Source: Streptomyces sp. PR69 (GTDB taxonomy: Bacteria > Actinomycetota > Actinomycetes > Streptomycetales > Streptomycetaceae). Taken from it: 64,000 bases of DNA. The DNA lies in the NCBI RefSeq assembly GCF_026420845.1, contig NZ_JAOWCB010000019.1, forward strand, positions 1 through 64,000. The letters are read 5' to 3'. Under the pieces are notes generated by a model, which was not told the DNA's origin, ran no database searches, and was given only the letters and a program-made list of their open reading frames with translations. The position numbers were made by a program, and so were the translations under genes. Below, piece by piece: positions 24,471-32,178 of this stretch (positions are counted from its first letter, which is position 1; each line of letters starts with the position of its first letter).

Positions 24471-25772
24471 TCACCCCTCTGGCCTGCGGTTCCGCGCCGC
24501 GGGCCGCCCGGCGTCCGCAGGCGGCAGGGAGATGACGAAGCCGCTGCGCGGCCGGGTCGGCACATGCCGCAGAGGGATCGCGAGATCCTGCCGCGGCACG
24601 TCGTACTCCATCCGGGAGAGCCGCGCCGACACCGACCGCAGCAGCGCGACGGTCATATCCTCACCGGGACAGCGATGGCCGTGCGGATCGCCGCCGCCCT
24701 GCGGGATCAGCGCGTCGCGCCCCGGCGGACGCCCGAGGAACCGCGCCGGATCGAAGGCATAGGGATGCGGCCACAGCGCGGGGTCGTGGTGCTGCCCGTA
24801 CACATCGAGCAGCACCAGCGAGTGCTCGGGGATCGTCACGCCCTCCCAGCGCAGCTCACGGGCGGCGAGACCCGCGATGAACGGCACGAAGGGATAGAAG
24901 CGGCGCACCTCGTGGGCGAAGGCCTCCGCATACGCCGCGTCCCGCGCCCGCAGCGGCGCCCGGTGCTGCGGCCAGCGGTGCAGCGCGTGCGCGGCGAAGA
25001 CGGCGTACCAGGCGACGGCCGTGGCGGGCCGCACGATGTTGAGCGCCTCCACCGCCGCGGTGTGCTCGTCCAGCAGCTCGCCGTACGCGTCGCGGTGCAG
25101 CGCCACGGCCCGCAGCGCCGAGCCCCGCGGCCCCGCGCCGTCCCGCCCCGTGGCCAGGTCCGCCGCCTCCCGCTCGGCCCGTATGAGCTCCTCGAACCGC
25201 TTCTCCTGCCGGATGCGGGCCCGCCGCGCATGCCAGTGCCGCGGCCCCGCGGTCGCGAACCCGTCGACCATGGCCACCATGTCGTCCGCCGTCTGCACCG
25301 TCTCCTCCGCGGGCAGCGGCACGCCCGCCCAGCCGCACACGGCGCGGGTGAGCACCATGCTCGCCGCCCGGAACAGCTCGACGGCGGGCTGCTGCGCCCA
25401 GGCGGCGGCCGCCGCGTCCCACTCCGTTCCGACGCGCTCCACCAGCGCGGCCACCGGACTCTCGCCGGTGAGCAGGGCCAGGAACAGCGCCTTGCGGGTG
25501 CGGTGCTCCGGCCCGTCGAGCATATGCACCGCGCCGCGGCCGAACAGCGTGTCGACCACGGGGGACGGAAGCGCCGACCGGCGGACGACATGCCGCTCGT
25601 CGTAGAAGAACCCGACGGCGTCCGGGCCGTGCAGGGCCGTTGCCGTCCGCCCCGCCAGCCGGGTCTGCACCGTGTTCGCGCCCAGATGCCTCCGCAGATC
25701 GGGCAGCCAGGCGTAGCCGTGGGTCAGAAAGGAGACCGTGCTGTCGACGACGGGTGCCGTGCGCTGGTTCAT
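24471..25772 (-). CDS. Cytochrome P450, CYP152-type peroxygenase
   Basis: A 433-aa soluble P450. The I-helix has Arg-Pro (NIVRPATAVAWYAVFA, around 248-249) instead of the acid-alcohol pair, the signature of CYP152 peroxygenases such as BSbeta and OleT. The heme loop is GGGDPHGHRCPGE with Cys near 368. CYP152 enzymes use H2O2 to hydroxylate or decarboxylate fatty acids at alpha/beta positions. It is divergent from the SDR and HpnR-like genes. ATG 25772 has a poor RBS. Confidence 0.9.
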   Translation of the reverse strand: MNQRTAPVVDSTVSFLTHGYAWLPDLRRHLGANTVQTRLAGRTATALHGPDAVGFFYDERHVVRRSALPSPVVDTLFGRGAVHMLDGPEHRTRKALFLALLTGESPVAALVERVGTEWDAAAAAWAQQPAVELFRAASMVLTRAVCGWAGVPLPAEETVQTADDMVAMVDGFATAGPRHWHARRARIRQEKRFEELIRAEREAADLATGRDGAGPRGSALRAVALHRDAYGELLDEHTAAVEALNIVRPATAVAWYAVFAAHALHRWPQHRAPLRARDAAYAEAFAHEVRRFYPFVPFIAGLAARELRWEGVTIPEHSLVLLDVYGQHHDPALWPHPYAFDPARFLGRPPGRDALIPQGGGDPHGHRCPGEDMTVALLRSVSARLSRMEYDVPRQDLAIPLRHVPTRPRSGFVISLPPADAGRPAARNRRPEG

Positions 25773-26127
25773 ACGACGCCGGGTGCCCCGTACGGGGCGA
25801 ACCACTCACAGCCAGCGCCCGCGTCATGCTCCGCGCGCCGTCCCGGAGGCGCGCCGGGGGCCGCGGCGGGTTCAGCCACTCGCACCACCGCCATCCGTCC
25901 CTCGGCGTGTCCCCGGCGGATATGCGGCCGCGTCGGGTCTGCTGTTGCAAGAGCGACGAGCCGCGCGGCAGCCGTCCCCAGCCCCTCAAGACACCCCGGA
26001 ACCCCTTAAGGCCCAGCGTCCGAAAGGCATGAGAAGCCTGACCAGCCTGAGAGAGCCGAGAACCACCGACGCCCCCACGACGGACAGCACCGGCAGAGCG
26101 ACCGGCAACCGAGCCAAGGAGAACGGT
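25773..26127. other. Divergent intergenic region, P450/SDR
   Basis: 355 nt between the P450 start and the SDR start. It includes an in-frame ATG at 26029 that would add 33 residues to the SDR, but the sequence there is low-complexity and lacks an RBS. I see no clear operator or RNA structure. Confidence 0.5.
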
Positions 26128-27048
26128 GTGGCGAGCGCATACCTGGCCACCGGCCCCGGCCCCGGCCCCGGCCCCGAACCCCCGCCGCACCACGCGGGAG
26201 AACCGCGCGGCCGCCCGGGCTCCGCCGCCGGCGCCGGCGACACGGCCGGTGAGCCGTACGAAGCAGAGCGCAGCCGCCCGGCCCAGGGCCTCGCCGACCG
26301 CCCCGTCGCACTGATCACCGGGGCGTCCTCGGGCATCGGCGCGGCGGTCGCCGCCCGCTTCGCCGCCGACGAGCGGGGCTGGCGGCTGCTGCTCCACGGC
26401 CGGGACAGGGAGCGTCTGGGGCGGCTGGCGGCGCGTACCGGCGGCTCGGCCGTGTCCGCCGACCTTGCCGACCCCGCAGCGGTGCGGAGGCTGTCCCGCG
26501 CCGTCCTCCAGGACGACGGCCACGTCGACGTGCTGATCGCCTCAGCGGGCGTCGGCTGGTCCGGCCCCTTTGTGTCCATGCCGCACGAGGCCATCGACGA
26601 GGTGCTGTCCGTGGACTTCGCGGCCCTGGTCCATCTGGTCCGCGCCGTGCTGCCCGGGATGGTGGAGCGGGGCGGCGGACAGCTGGTGCTCATCGGCTCC
26701 ATCGCGGGCGCCGTCGGCGTCCGGGACGAGGCCGTGTACTCCGCCGCCAAGTCGGCGCTGGGCGTCTTCGCCGACAGCCTGCGCTACGAGCTTCGGGGCA
26801 CGGGCGTCCATGTCTGCCTGGTCGTGCCGGGCATCGTGGACACCCCGTTCTTCGCCCGGAGGGGAACCCTCCGCCCCACCAAGGTCCGCGCGGTCAGCCC
26901 GGCGCGGGTGGCGGACGAGGTGTGGCGGGCCGTCGCCCGCGGACGCCGCCGCCAGGAGATCTTCATCCCCCGGTGGCTCCGGCTTCCCGCCCGCCTGTAC
27001 GGCGCGGCCCCCGGCCTCTTCCGGCGGCTTGCGGGGAGATTCGGCTGA
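26128..27048 (+). CDS. Short-chain dehydrogenase/reductase
   Basis: A 306-aa SDR. The first 50 residues are a Pro/Gly-rich tail. The Rossmann fold begins with LITGASSGIGAAVAARFA (nucleotide-binding TGxxxGxG), and the active site has IGSIAGAVGVRDEAVYSAAKSALG (Ser, Tyr, Lys triad). GTG 26128 follows AAGGAGA. Substrate is unknown; SDRs of this kind act on fatty or isoprenoid alcohols. It is 81 nt upstream of the B12-radical-SAM gene and divergent from the CYP152-like P450, suggesting a small lipid-modification set. Confidence 0.85.
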   Translation: MASAYLATGPGPGPGPEPPPHHAGEPRGRPGSAAGAGDTAGEPYEAERSRPAQGLADRPVALITGASSGIGAAVAARFAADERGWRLLLHGRDRERLGRLAARTGGSAVSADLADPAAVRRLSRAVLQDDGHVDVLIASAGVGWSGPFVSMPHEAIDEVLSVDFAALVHLVRAVLPGMVERGGGQLVLIGSIAGAVGVRDEAVYSAAKSALGVFADSLRYELRGTGVHVCLVVPGIVDTPFFARRGTLRPTKVRAVSPARVADEVWRAVARGRRRQEIFIPRWLRLPARLYGAAPGLFRRLAGRFG

Positions 27049-27129
27049 CGTGCCGCCCAGGACTGCCGGGACGCGCCGGGAAGCCCGTCGAGGAAGCCGC
27101 CCAATTAGTGAGCTGTCGGCTGGAGACTG

Positions 27130-28632
27130 ATGATGCGTGTGATGCTGGTTCACCCGAGTGCTCTGATGTACTCGGAGATTTTCCTGCGCCTTGAGCCCCT
27201 GGGCCTGGAACGGGTGGCCGCAGCAGCCCGCGACGCGGGACACGAGGTCAGAGTGGTGGATCTGCAGGTCCTCTCCCGCGATCTGCTGGACCGGGAGATC
27301 GCCTCCTTCCGGCCCGAGGCGCTCGGCGTCTCCCTGAACTATCTGGCGAACATTCCGGAGGCGATCGACATCGCCCGCCACGCCAAGGCCGCCGCCCCGG
27401 GGTGCTTCGTCTTCTTCGGCGGGCACAGCGTGTCGTTCATCGCCGAGCATGTGCTGCGACAGGCGGACGGCTCGGTGGACGCGATCGTACGCGGCGAAGG
27501 CGAGCCCGCCGTCGCGCCGCTGCTGGCCGCGGCGCGCGACGGCGCGGCGCACACCGTGCCCGGCGTCGTCTCACCGGACGGCCGGGGACCCGCGCCCAAG
27601 CTGCTGGACAGCCTGGACCGCCCGCGCCCCGCCCGCGATCTGATGCGCAGGCGCAACCGCTACTTCATCGGGGAGCTCGACCCCTGCGCCTCGATCGAGT
27701 TCACCCGCGGCTGCCCCTGGGACTGCTCCTTCTGCTCCGCGTGGACGTTCTACGGCCGCAGCTACCGCAAGGCCTCGTCCGAGGCCGCCGCCGACGAGAT
27801 GGCCTCGATCCGCGAACCCAACGTCTTCATCGTCGACGACGTGGCCTTCATCCGCCCCGAGCACGGCGACGGCATCGCCGCCGCCCTGGAACGCCGGAAG
27901 ATCCGCAAGCGCTACTACCTGGAGACCCGCAGCGATGTGCTCCTGCGCAACGAGGAGGTCTTCCGCCGCTGGACGCGCCTCGGACTGCGCTACATGTTCC
28001 TCGGCATGGAGGCCATCGACGCCGAAGGGCTCGACCTCTACCGCAAACGGGTGAGTCCGGACGACAACTTCCGCGCCCTGGAGACCGCTCGCCGCCTCGG
28101 CATCATGGTCGCCATCAATCTGATCGTCGACCCCGCCTGGGACGAGGAACGCTTCCGCACCGTGCGGGAGTTCGCGATGACCGTGCCGGAGATCGTGCAT
28201 CTGACGGTCATGACCCCCTATCCCGGCACCGAGATCTGGCACACGGAAGCCCGCCATCTGACCACCCGCGACTACCGGCTGTTCGACATCCAGCACGCGG
28301 TCGTCCCCACCAAGCTCCCGCTCGACGTCTTCTACCGTGAGCTGGTGCGCACCCAGGCCGTCATCAACCGCAAGCACCTGGGGCTGAAGACGGCGGTCGG
28401 GGCGATGCGGGTGCTGGGGCGCAATCTGCTGCACGGCCAGACGAACTTCGCCCGCATGCTGTGGAAGTTCGGCCGTGTGTACAACGAGGACCGGCAGCTG
28501 GCGGACCACCGCCGGCCGGTGGAATTCGAACTCCCCCTCCCGCAGCGGCGGGTGTCCGCGCCGGCTCGGCAGGATCTGTACATTCACGCGAGGGCGGCGA
28601 CGCATACGAGGCGGCCCGACGCGGCGAACTGA
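27130..28632 (+). CDS. hpnR: B12-binding radical SAM methylase, HpnR-like
   Basis: A 500-aa protein. The N-terminal cobalamin-binding domain (1-150) begins MRVMLVHPSALMYSEIFLRL. The radical SAM domain has the CX3CX2C cluster at Cys 195, 199 and 202 (RGCPWDCSFC). The order and the opening motifs match the hopanoid C-3 methylase HpnR family, which methylates hopanoids at C-3. Without the shc or other hpn genes nearby the substrate is inferred. It follows the SDR in the same direction. Start ATG 27130 or the adjacent ATG 27133. Confidence 0.7.
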   Translation: MMRVMLVHPSALMYSEIFLRLEPLGLERVAAAARDAGHEVRVVDLQVLSRDLLDREIASFRPEALGVSLNYLANIPEAIDIARHAKAAAPGCFVFFGGHSVSFIAEHVLRQADGSVDAIVRGEGEPAVAPLLAAARDGAAHTVPGVVSPDGRGPAPKLLDSLDRPRPARDLMRRRNRYFIGELDPCASIEFTRGCPWDCSFCSAWTFYGRSYRKASSEAAADEMASIREPNVFIVDDVAFIRPEHGDGIAAALERRKIRKRYYLETRSDVLLRNEEVFRRWTRLGLRYMFLGMEAIDAEGLDLYRKRVSPDDNFRALETARRLGIMVAINLIVDPAWDEERFRTVREFAMTVPEIVHLTVMTPYPGTEIWHTEARHLTTRDYRLFDIQHAVVPTKLPLDVFYRELVRTQAVINRKHLGLKTAVGAMRVLGRNLLHGQTNFARMLWKFGRVYNEDRQLADHRRPVEFELPLPQRRVSAPARQDLYIHARAATHTRRPDAAN

Positions 28633-28664
28633 GACACGGGGCCGTCCCGGGCGTCCGACCGCAC

Positions 28665-28726
28665 TTTGAGCCTCGCCGGCGATTGAGGCGCGGGGTCCGG
28701 GGCGGAGCCCCGGTTTCGGGAAGGGG
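28665..28726. repeat. Streptomyces intergenic repeat, copy 2
   Basis: A short element between convergent genes: TTTGAGCCTCGCCGGCGATTGAGG at 28665-28688, then the hairpin GGGGTCCGGGGCGGAGCCCCGG and TTTCGGGAAGGGG (28692-28726). The second part resembles 14176-14211. Confidence 0.65.
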
Positions 28727-28766
28727 CGGCACTGGGGAGACGGCCCGCCGCAGGCGCGCCCCCGAG

Positions 28767-29663
28767 TCACCGCGTGCCGTACGGCGCCCCCCGCCGGCCG
28801 GCCGTCTGACGCCCGTAGACCGCCCTGAGCACGGGAGACGTGTCCAGGACCACGATCCCCACCAGCGTCACCACCGCCCCGCACCCGGCGACCCCGCCCG
28901 CCAGCCACCCTCCCCGCAGGCTTTCGCCGAAGAGCCAGATGCCCGCGGTGATGGCCACGGCCGGCTCCGCCGCGTCGATGACGGGCATGGAGGCGGCCAG
29001 CGGGCCGGCCTGGAAGGCGCTCTGGATCAGCAGGAGCCCGCCCAGGCTCGCGGCCACCAGCAGATAGGTCTGCCAGGAGGTGAAGACCGCCGCCGCGCCC
29101 TCGTCGAAGCGGTGGACCGTCGCGGCCAGGAGAACGGACTGACTGCCCATCACCACCCCCGCCGCCAGTGCGATCAGGGAGGCCTTCGGCGGCCCGGTGA
29201 CGGCCCGGCCGGCAGCCAGGGCCGCCGCGGTGAGCCCTCCCACGGCGCCCAGGGTCAGCAGCCAGCCGCCCGGACTCGCCGCGGTGCTGCCCTCCTGCGG
29301 CCGGGCGGCCAGCAGGGCGGCCGCGAGCCCGCAGGTCACCGCCGCGGTGCCGGCCCATTCACGCGGGCCGAGACGGGTGCGGGCCAGCCGCGCTGCCAGG
29401 GGGATGGCGAAGACCAGCTCGCAGACGATGAGCGGCTGCACCAGGCTCAGCGGGGCGCGCGCGAGAGCGAGCGCCTGGAAGCCGTAGGCCAGCACCGCCA
29501 GCCCGATGCCGCCCAGCCACATCCGCTGCCGTACGAGCTGCCGCAGCAGGGCGGGGGAGAGGGACTCCGCGTCCGGACGGCGCGCGGCGGCCCGCTGCTG
29601 GAGCACCCCGGCCAGGGCGAAGCACGCGGCGGCCGCCAGCGAGGCGACGACGGCGGCCCACAC
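28767..29663 (-). CDS. DMT-superfamily transporter (EamA-like)
   Basis: A 298-aa integral membrane protein with about ten hydrophobic helices, starting VVASLAAAACFALAGVLQQ. Internal duplication of EamA type is suggested by LSLVQPLIVCELVFAIPLA and a later ASLGGLLLIQSAFQAGPLAASMPV. DMT transporters export small metabolites; the cargo is not readable. It starts 5 nt after the glycosyltransferase stop, so the two are co-transcribed. Confidence 0.8.
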   Translation of the reverse strand: MWAAVVASLAAAACFALAGVLQQRAAARRPDAESLSPALLRQLVRQRMWLGGIGLAVLAYGFQALALARAPLSLVQPLIVCELVFAIPLAARLARTRLGPREWAGTAAVTCGLAAALLAARPQEGSTAASPGGWLLTLGAVGGLTAAALAAGRAVTGPPKASLIALAAGVVMGSQSVLLAATVHRFDEGAAAVFTSWQTYLLVAASLGGLLLIQSAFQAGPLAASMPVIDAAEPAVAITAGIWLFGESLRGGWLAGGVAGCGAVVTLVGIVVLDTSPVLRAVYGRQTAGRRGAPYGTR

Positions 29664-29667
29664 GCCG

Positions 29668-30996
29668 TCAGCCGTCCGCGGGCGCCGGGAGCGGTGCGAC
29701 CGCGCGCCAGACGGGCAGCAGATCCTCGGTCAGCACCTCGGCCCAGGTCCGGTGGCGGGCCGCGGCCGACGCGGCCGCGCGCCGCCCCATCGCGGCCCGC
29801 TCCCCGGGATCGTCCGCCAGCGCCGTCAGCACGTCCGCCCAGCCCGCCGGGCTGTCGTCCGACACGGTCAGCCCGTCCCGGCCGGGGGCCGCCAGCCACT
29901 GGGTGGTACGGGCCCCGGCGGGCAGCACCACGGGAAGCCCGCAGGCCATCGCCTCGCCGACGACATTGCCGATTGTCTCGGTCAGCGAGGGGAAGACGAA
30001 GAGGTCGCACCCCGCGTACACCCGCGCCAGCCGGTCCTGGTCCAGCGTGCCGAGCAGCGTCGCGCCGCCGCTGAGCAGCCCCGCCACCCGCGCCGAGTCC
30101 TGACCGGCTCCGGCGACGACCAGATGCGCCGACCGCCCCCGCTGCCGCAGCAGCCGTACGGCCTCCGCCGCCAGCATCACGCGTTTGGAGGAGTCGACGC
30201 GCCCGGCGAACAGCACCCGCACCGGGTCCGGGGGGATGCCGAGGAGCCGGGTCAGCTCGGCCCGCGCCGACGGGTCGGGACGGAACCGGGTGTGGTCGAC
30301 GCCGCGGCCCAGCAGCGACACCCGCTGCGCGCCCACCACGGCGGCGATCTCGGCGCGTTCCGCGTGTGTGGAGACCATCACCCGGTCGCAGGCCCGCAGA
30401 ATCCGGTCACGCCTGCGCCGCACCAGGGCCGCGCCCGCCTCGGCCGCCGCATGCGCCCCCCGGCCCGTGCGCCGGCCGGTCAGCTCCTGGACGAACAGGG
30501 CGGTGAGGGCGGGCACATCGGTGTGGACCGAGCCGACGAGCCCCGCGCGGTTCGGCAGCGCCGAGCGCCGCTGCGCGCGGCTGAGACGCACCGCGGTGGC
30601 GGCGAAGGAGAAGACATGGGTCAGATGCCATACGTCGTGGAAGGGGAGCAGCCGCCCGAGCGCCGGATGGTGCGGTGCGACGTCGCAGACGTCCACGCCC
30701 CGGTTCCGCACCAGCGGGGCCGTGCTGATCAGCGGAGGCAGGGTGACGAAGCGGACCGCGGGGGAGAGGGGCTCCATGCGGGGCCTGTCGCCGAGCACGT
30801 ACAGCGTCAGATCGACGCCGAGCTCCGCGGCGTGCAGCCCCGCTGCGGCTTCGGCGAACCGCTCCCAGCATTTGACCTGGCCGCCTGCGGAGCCGGTGCG
30901 GACCAGATCGACGAGGACCGCGACGGACGGCGATCCGGCAGGGGACGGCAGCGTGAGGTCTCCCCCGAATGGAATGCCCGTCAGCGGATCGCTCAC
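29668..30996 (-). CDS. GT4-family glycosyltransferase
   Basis: A 442-aa cytoplasmic enzyme with two Rossmann halves. The C-terminal donor half has VRVLFAGRVDSSKRVMLAAE and the GT4 Glu motif LFVFPSLTETIGNVVGEAMACGLPVV. It should transfer a nucleotide-sugar to a lipid or glycan acceptor. GTG 30996 was chosen over an upstream ATG because of AAGGGCTG and because the longer N-terminus is low-complexity. It is the first gene of a pair with the DMT transporter. Confidence 0.85.
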   Translation of the reverse strand: MSDPLTGIPFGGDLTLPSPAGSPSVAVLVDLVRTGSAGGQVKCWERFAEAAAGLHAAELGVDLTLYVLGDRPRMEPLSPAVRFVTLPPLISTAPLVRNRGVDVCDVAPHHPALGRLLPFHDVWHLTHVFSFAATAVRLSRAQRRSALPNRAGLVGSVHTDVPALTALFVQELTGRRTGRGAHAAAEAGAALVRRRRDRILRACDRVMVSTHAERAEIAAVVGAQRVSLLGRGVDHTRFRPDPSARAELTRLLGIPPDPVRVLFAGRVDSSKRVMLAAEAVRLLRQRGRSAHLVVAGAGQDSARVAGLLSGGATLLGTLDQDRLARVYAGCDLFVFPSLTETIGNVVGEAMACGLPVVLPAGARTTQWLAAPGRDGLTVSDDSPAGWADVLTALADDPGERAAMGRRAAASAAARHRTWAEVLTEDLLPVWRAVAPLPAPADG

Positions 30997-31274
30997 CGTA
31001 CAGCCCTTACCGAGGAGACCCGTCCCGGGAAGACCTGTCCCGAGGCGGCCTTGCCGAGGCCGTGAGGCCGGTGAGCCGATCGTATTCGACCTCCGACGCT
31101 CCGGCTCGTCGAAACTGCTCCGCCTCGTCGCAACCGGCACACGGCCGCCGGCCCGGCGCGCTCGGCGGGCGCGCTCCTGGTGTCAAGGCGGTCCCCGGCC
31201 AGCCCTTCCGCGGGCGCGCCGCCGTGGCCTGAATGCATCTGTCCCGCCGCGGCGTCCCGTCCATACTGGCCGAC

Positions 31275-31553
31275 ATGCGCGTAGCGGTCATGACGGCAGG
31301 GCCGCGGGGCGACGGGGCCCCTTACACAGGTCTCGGGCACGGCGTCGCCCGCGCGGGGCACGAGGTCACCCTCGTCACCCACAGCCGATGCGAGCCGCTG
31401 GCGCGGTCCGCGGGCTTGGGCTTCCACACTCTGCTTATGGACTCGTATGCGGAGCTGCGCTCCGAGCGGGGCGACCGGGCACGGTCCCTGGCCTCCCGTC
31501 TCGCTGCGGAGGACGGTGTGGCCCCGGTCGACGCCGCCGCGGCGACCCGGTGA
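31275..31553 (+). pseudogene. Truncated GT1-type glycosyltransferase, N-terminal fragment
   Basis: A 92-aa frame with the N-terminal hallmark of GT1 antibiotic/macrolide glycosyltransferases: MRVAVMTAGPRGDGAPYTGLG, then GHEVTLVTHSRCEPLARSAGLGFH. The family runs to about 400 residues, so over 300 residues and the whole donor domain are missing. It stops at a TGA with no continuation in another frame that I can see. Confidence 0.7.
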
Positions 31554-32178
31554 CGGCCGCGCGACGGAGTCCCGCGGCGCCCGCTCCAGCAGTGCGTCGA
31601 GCACGTCCGCGGTGTGTTGCCGCGGTGCTCGTCCGCCGCCAGCGGGTGCGCCTGCCGGGCCGTGGGACGGCCGGCGGCGAGGACGACGCGTTCCTCCCCG
31701 GTCTGCGGGCGGTACTCCTGCAGGGCGCATGAGCGGCTGCGCAGGCCCGTGAGGCCGCCCTTGGCGAGCGGTTCCGCCGCGTCGCCGCCGGCCGGCTTGA
31801 GCACCCATGTCCGGGCCCGGCGCCTGCCGGCAGCGGGCCCGCAGGCCCTCGAAGGAGGACGAGACCGGCGTGCGCGTGCCAGGTCCGTGCGACGGCGGTG
31901 CCCGGCGACGCCGGGAAACGCCGAGAGGCCGTTCACCGGGCCACCACACCTCGTGACCGCGGCCGGGCCAGGGCGCCGGCATACAGCGCACGCCACGTTC
32001 CGCGGGGCGGCCGTCCTCGTCGACGGCCTTGAGGCCGCCGCCCCCGTCCGGTGGTTCCGGCGTGCGGATGCCCCGAGGAGACGCCCGTGCGCGGGCTCAG
32101 CTGATCGGCACGCCCGCCGAGCCGGACACCTGGATTCACACAGGGGGGACCGCGGTTCGCGGCGGCGTGCGGCGCGCG
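31554..32178. other. Gene-poor region after the truncated glycosyltransferase
   Basis: 625 nt between the truncated glycosyltransferase and the FtsX permease stop. No frame on either strand shows a recognisable domain. It may be what remains of the rest of the glycosyltransferase after deletion and drift. Confidence 0.5.

Noticed and set aside
26029..26127. Upstream ATG for the SDR
   Set aside because: The extra residues are low-complexity, and a good RBS stands before GTG 26128.
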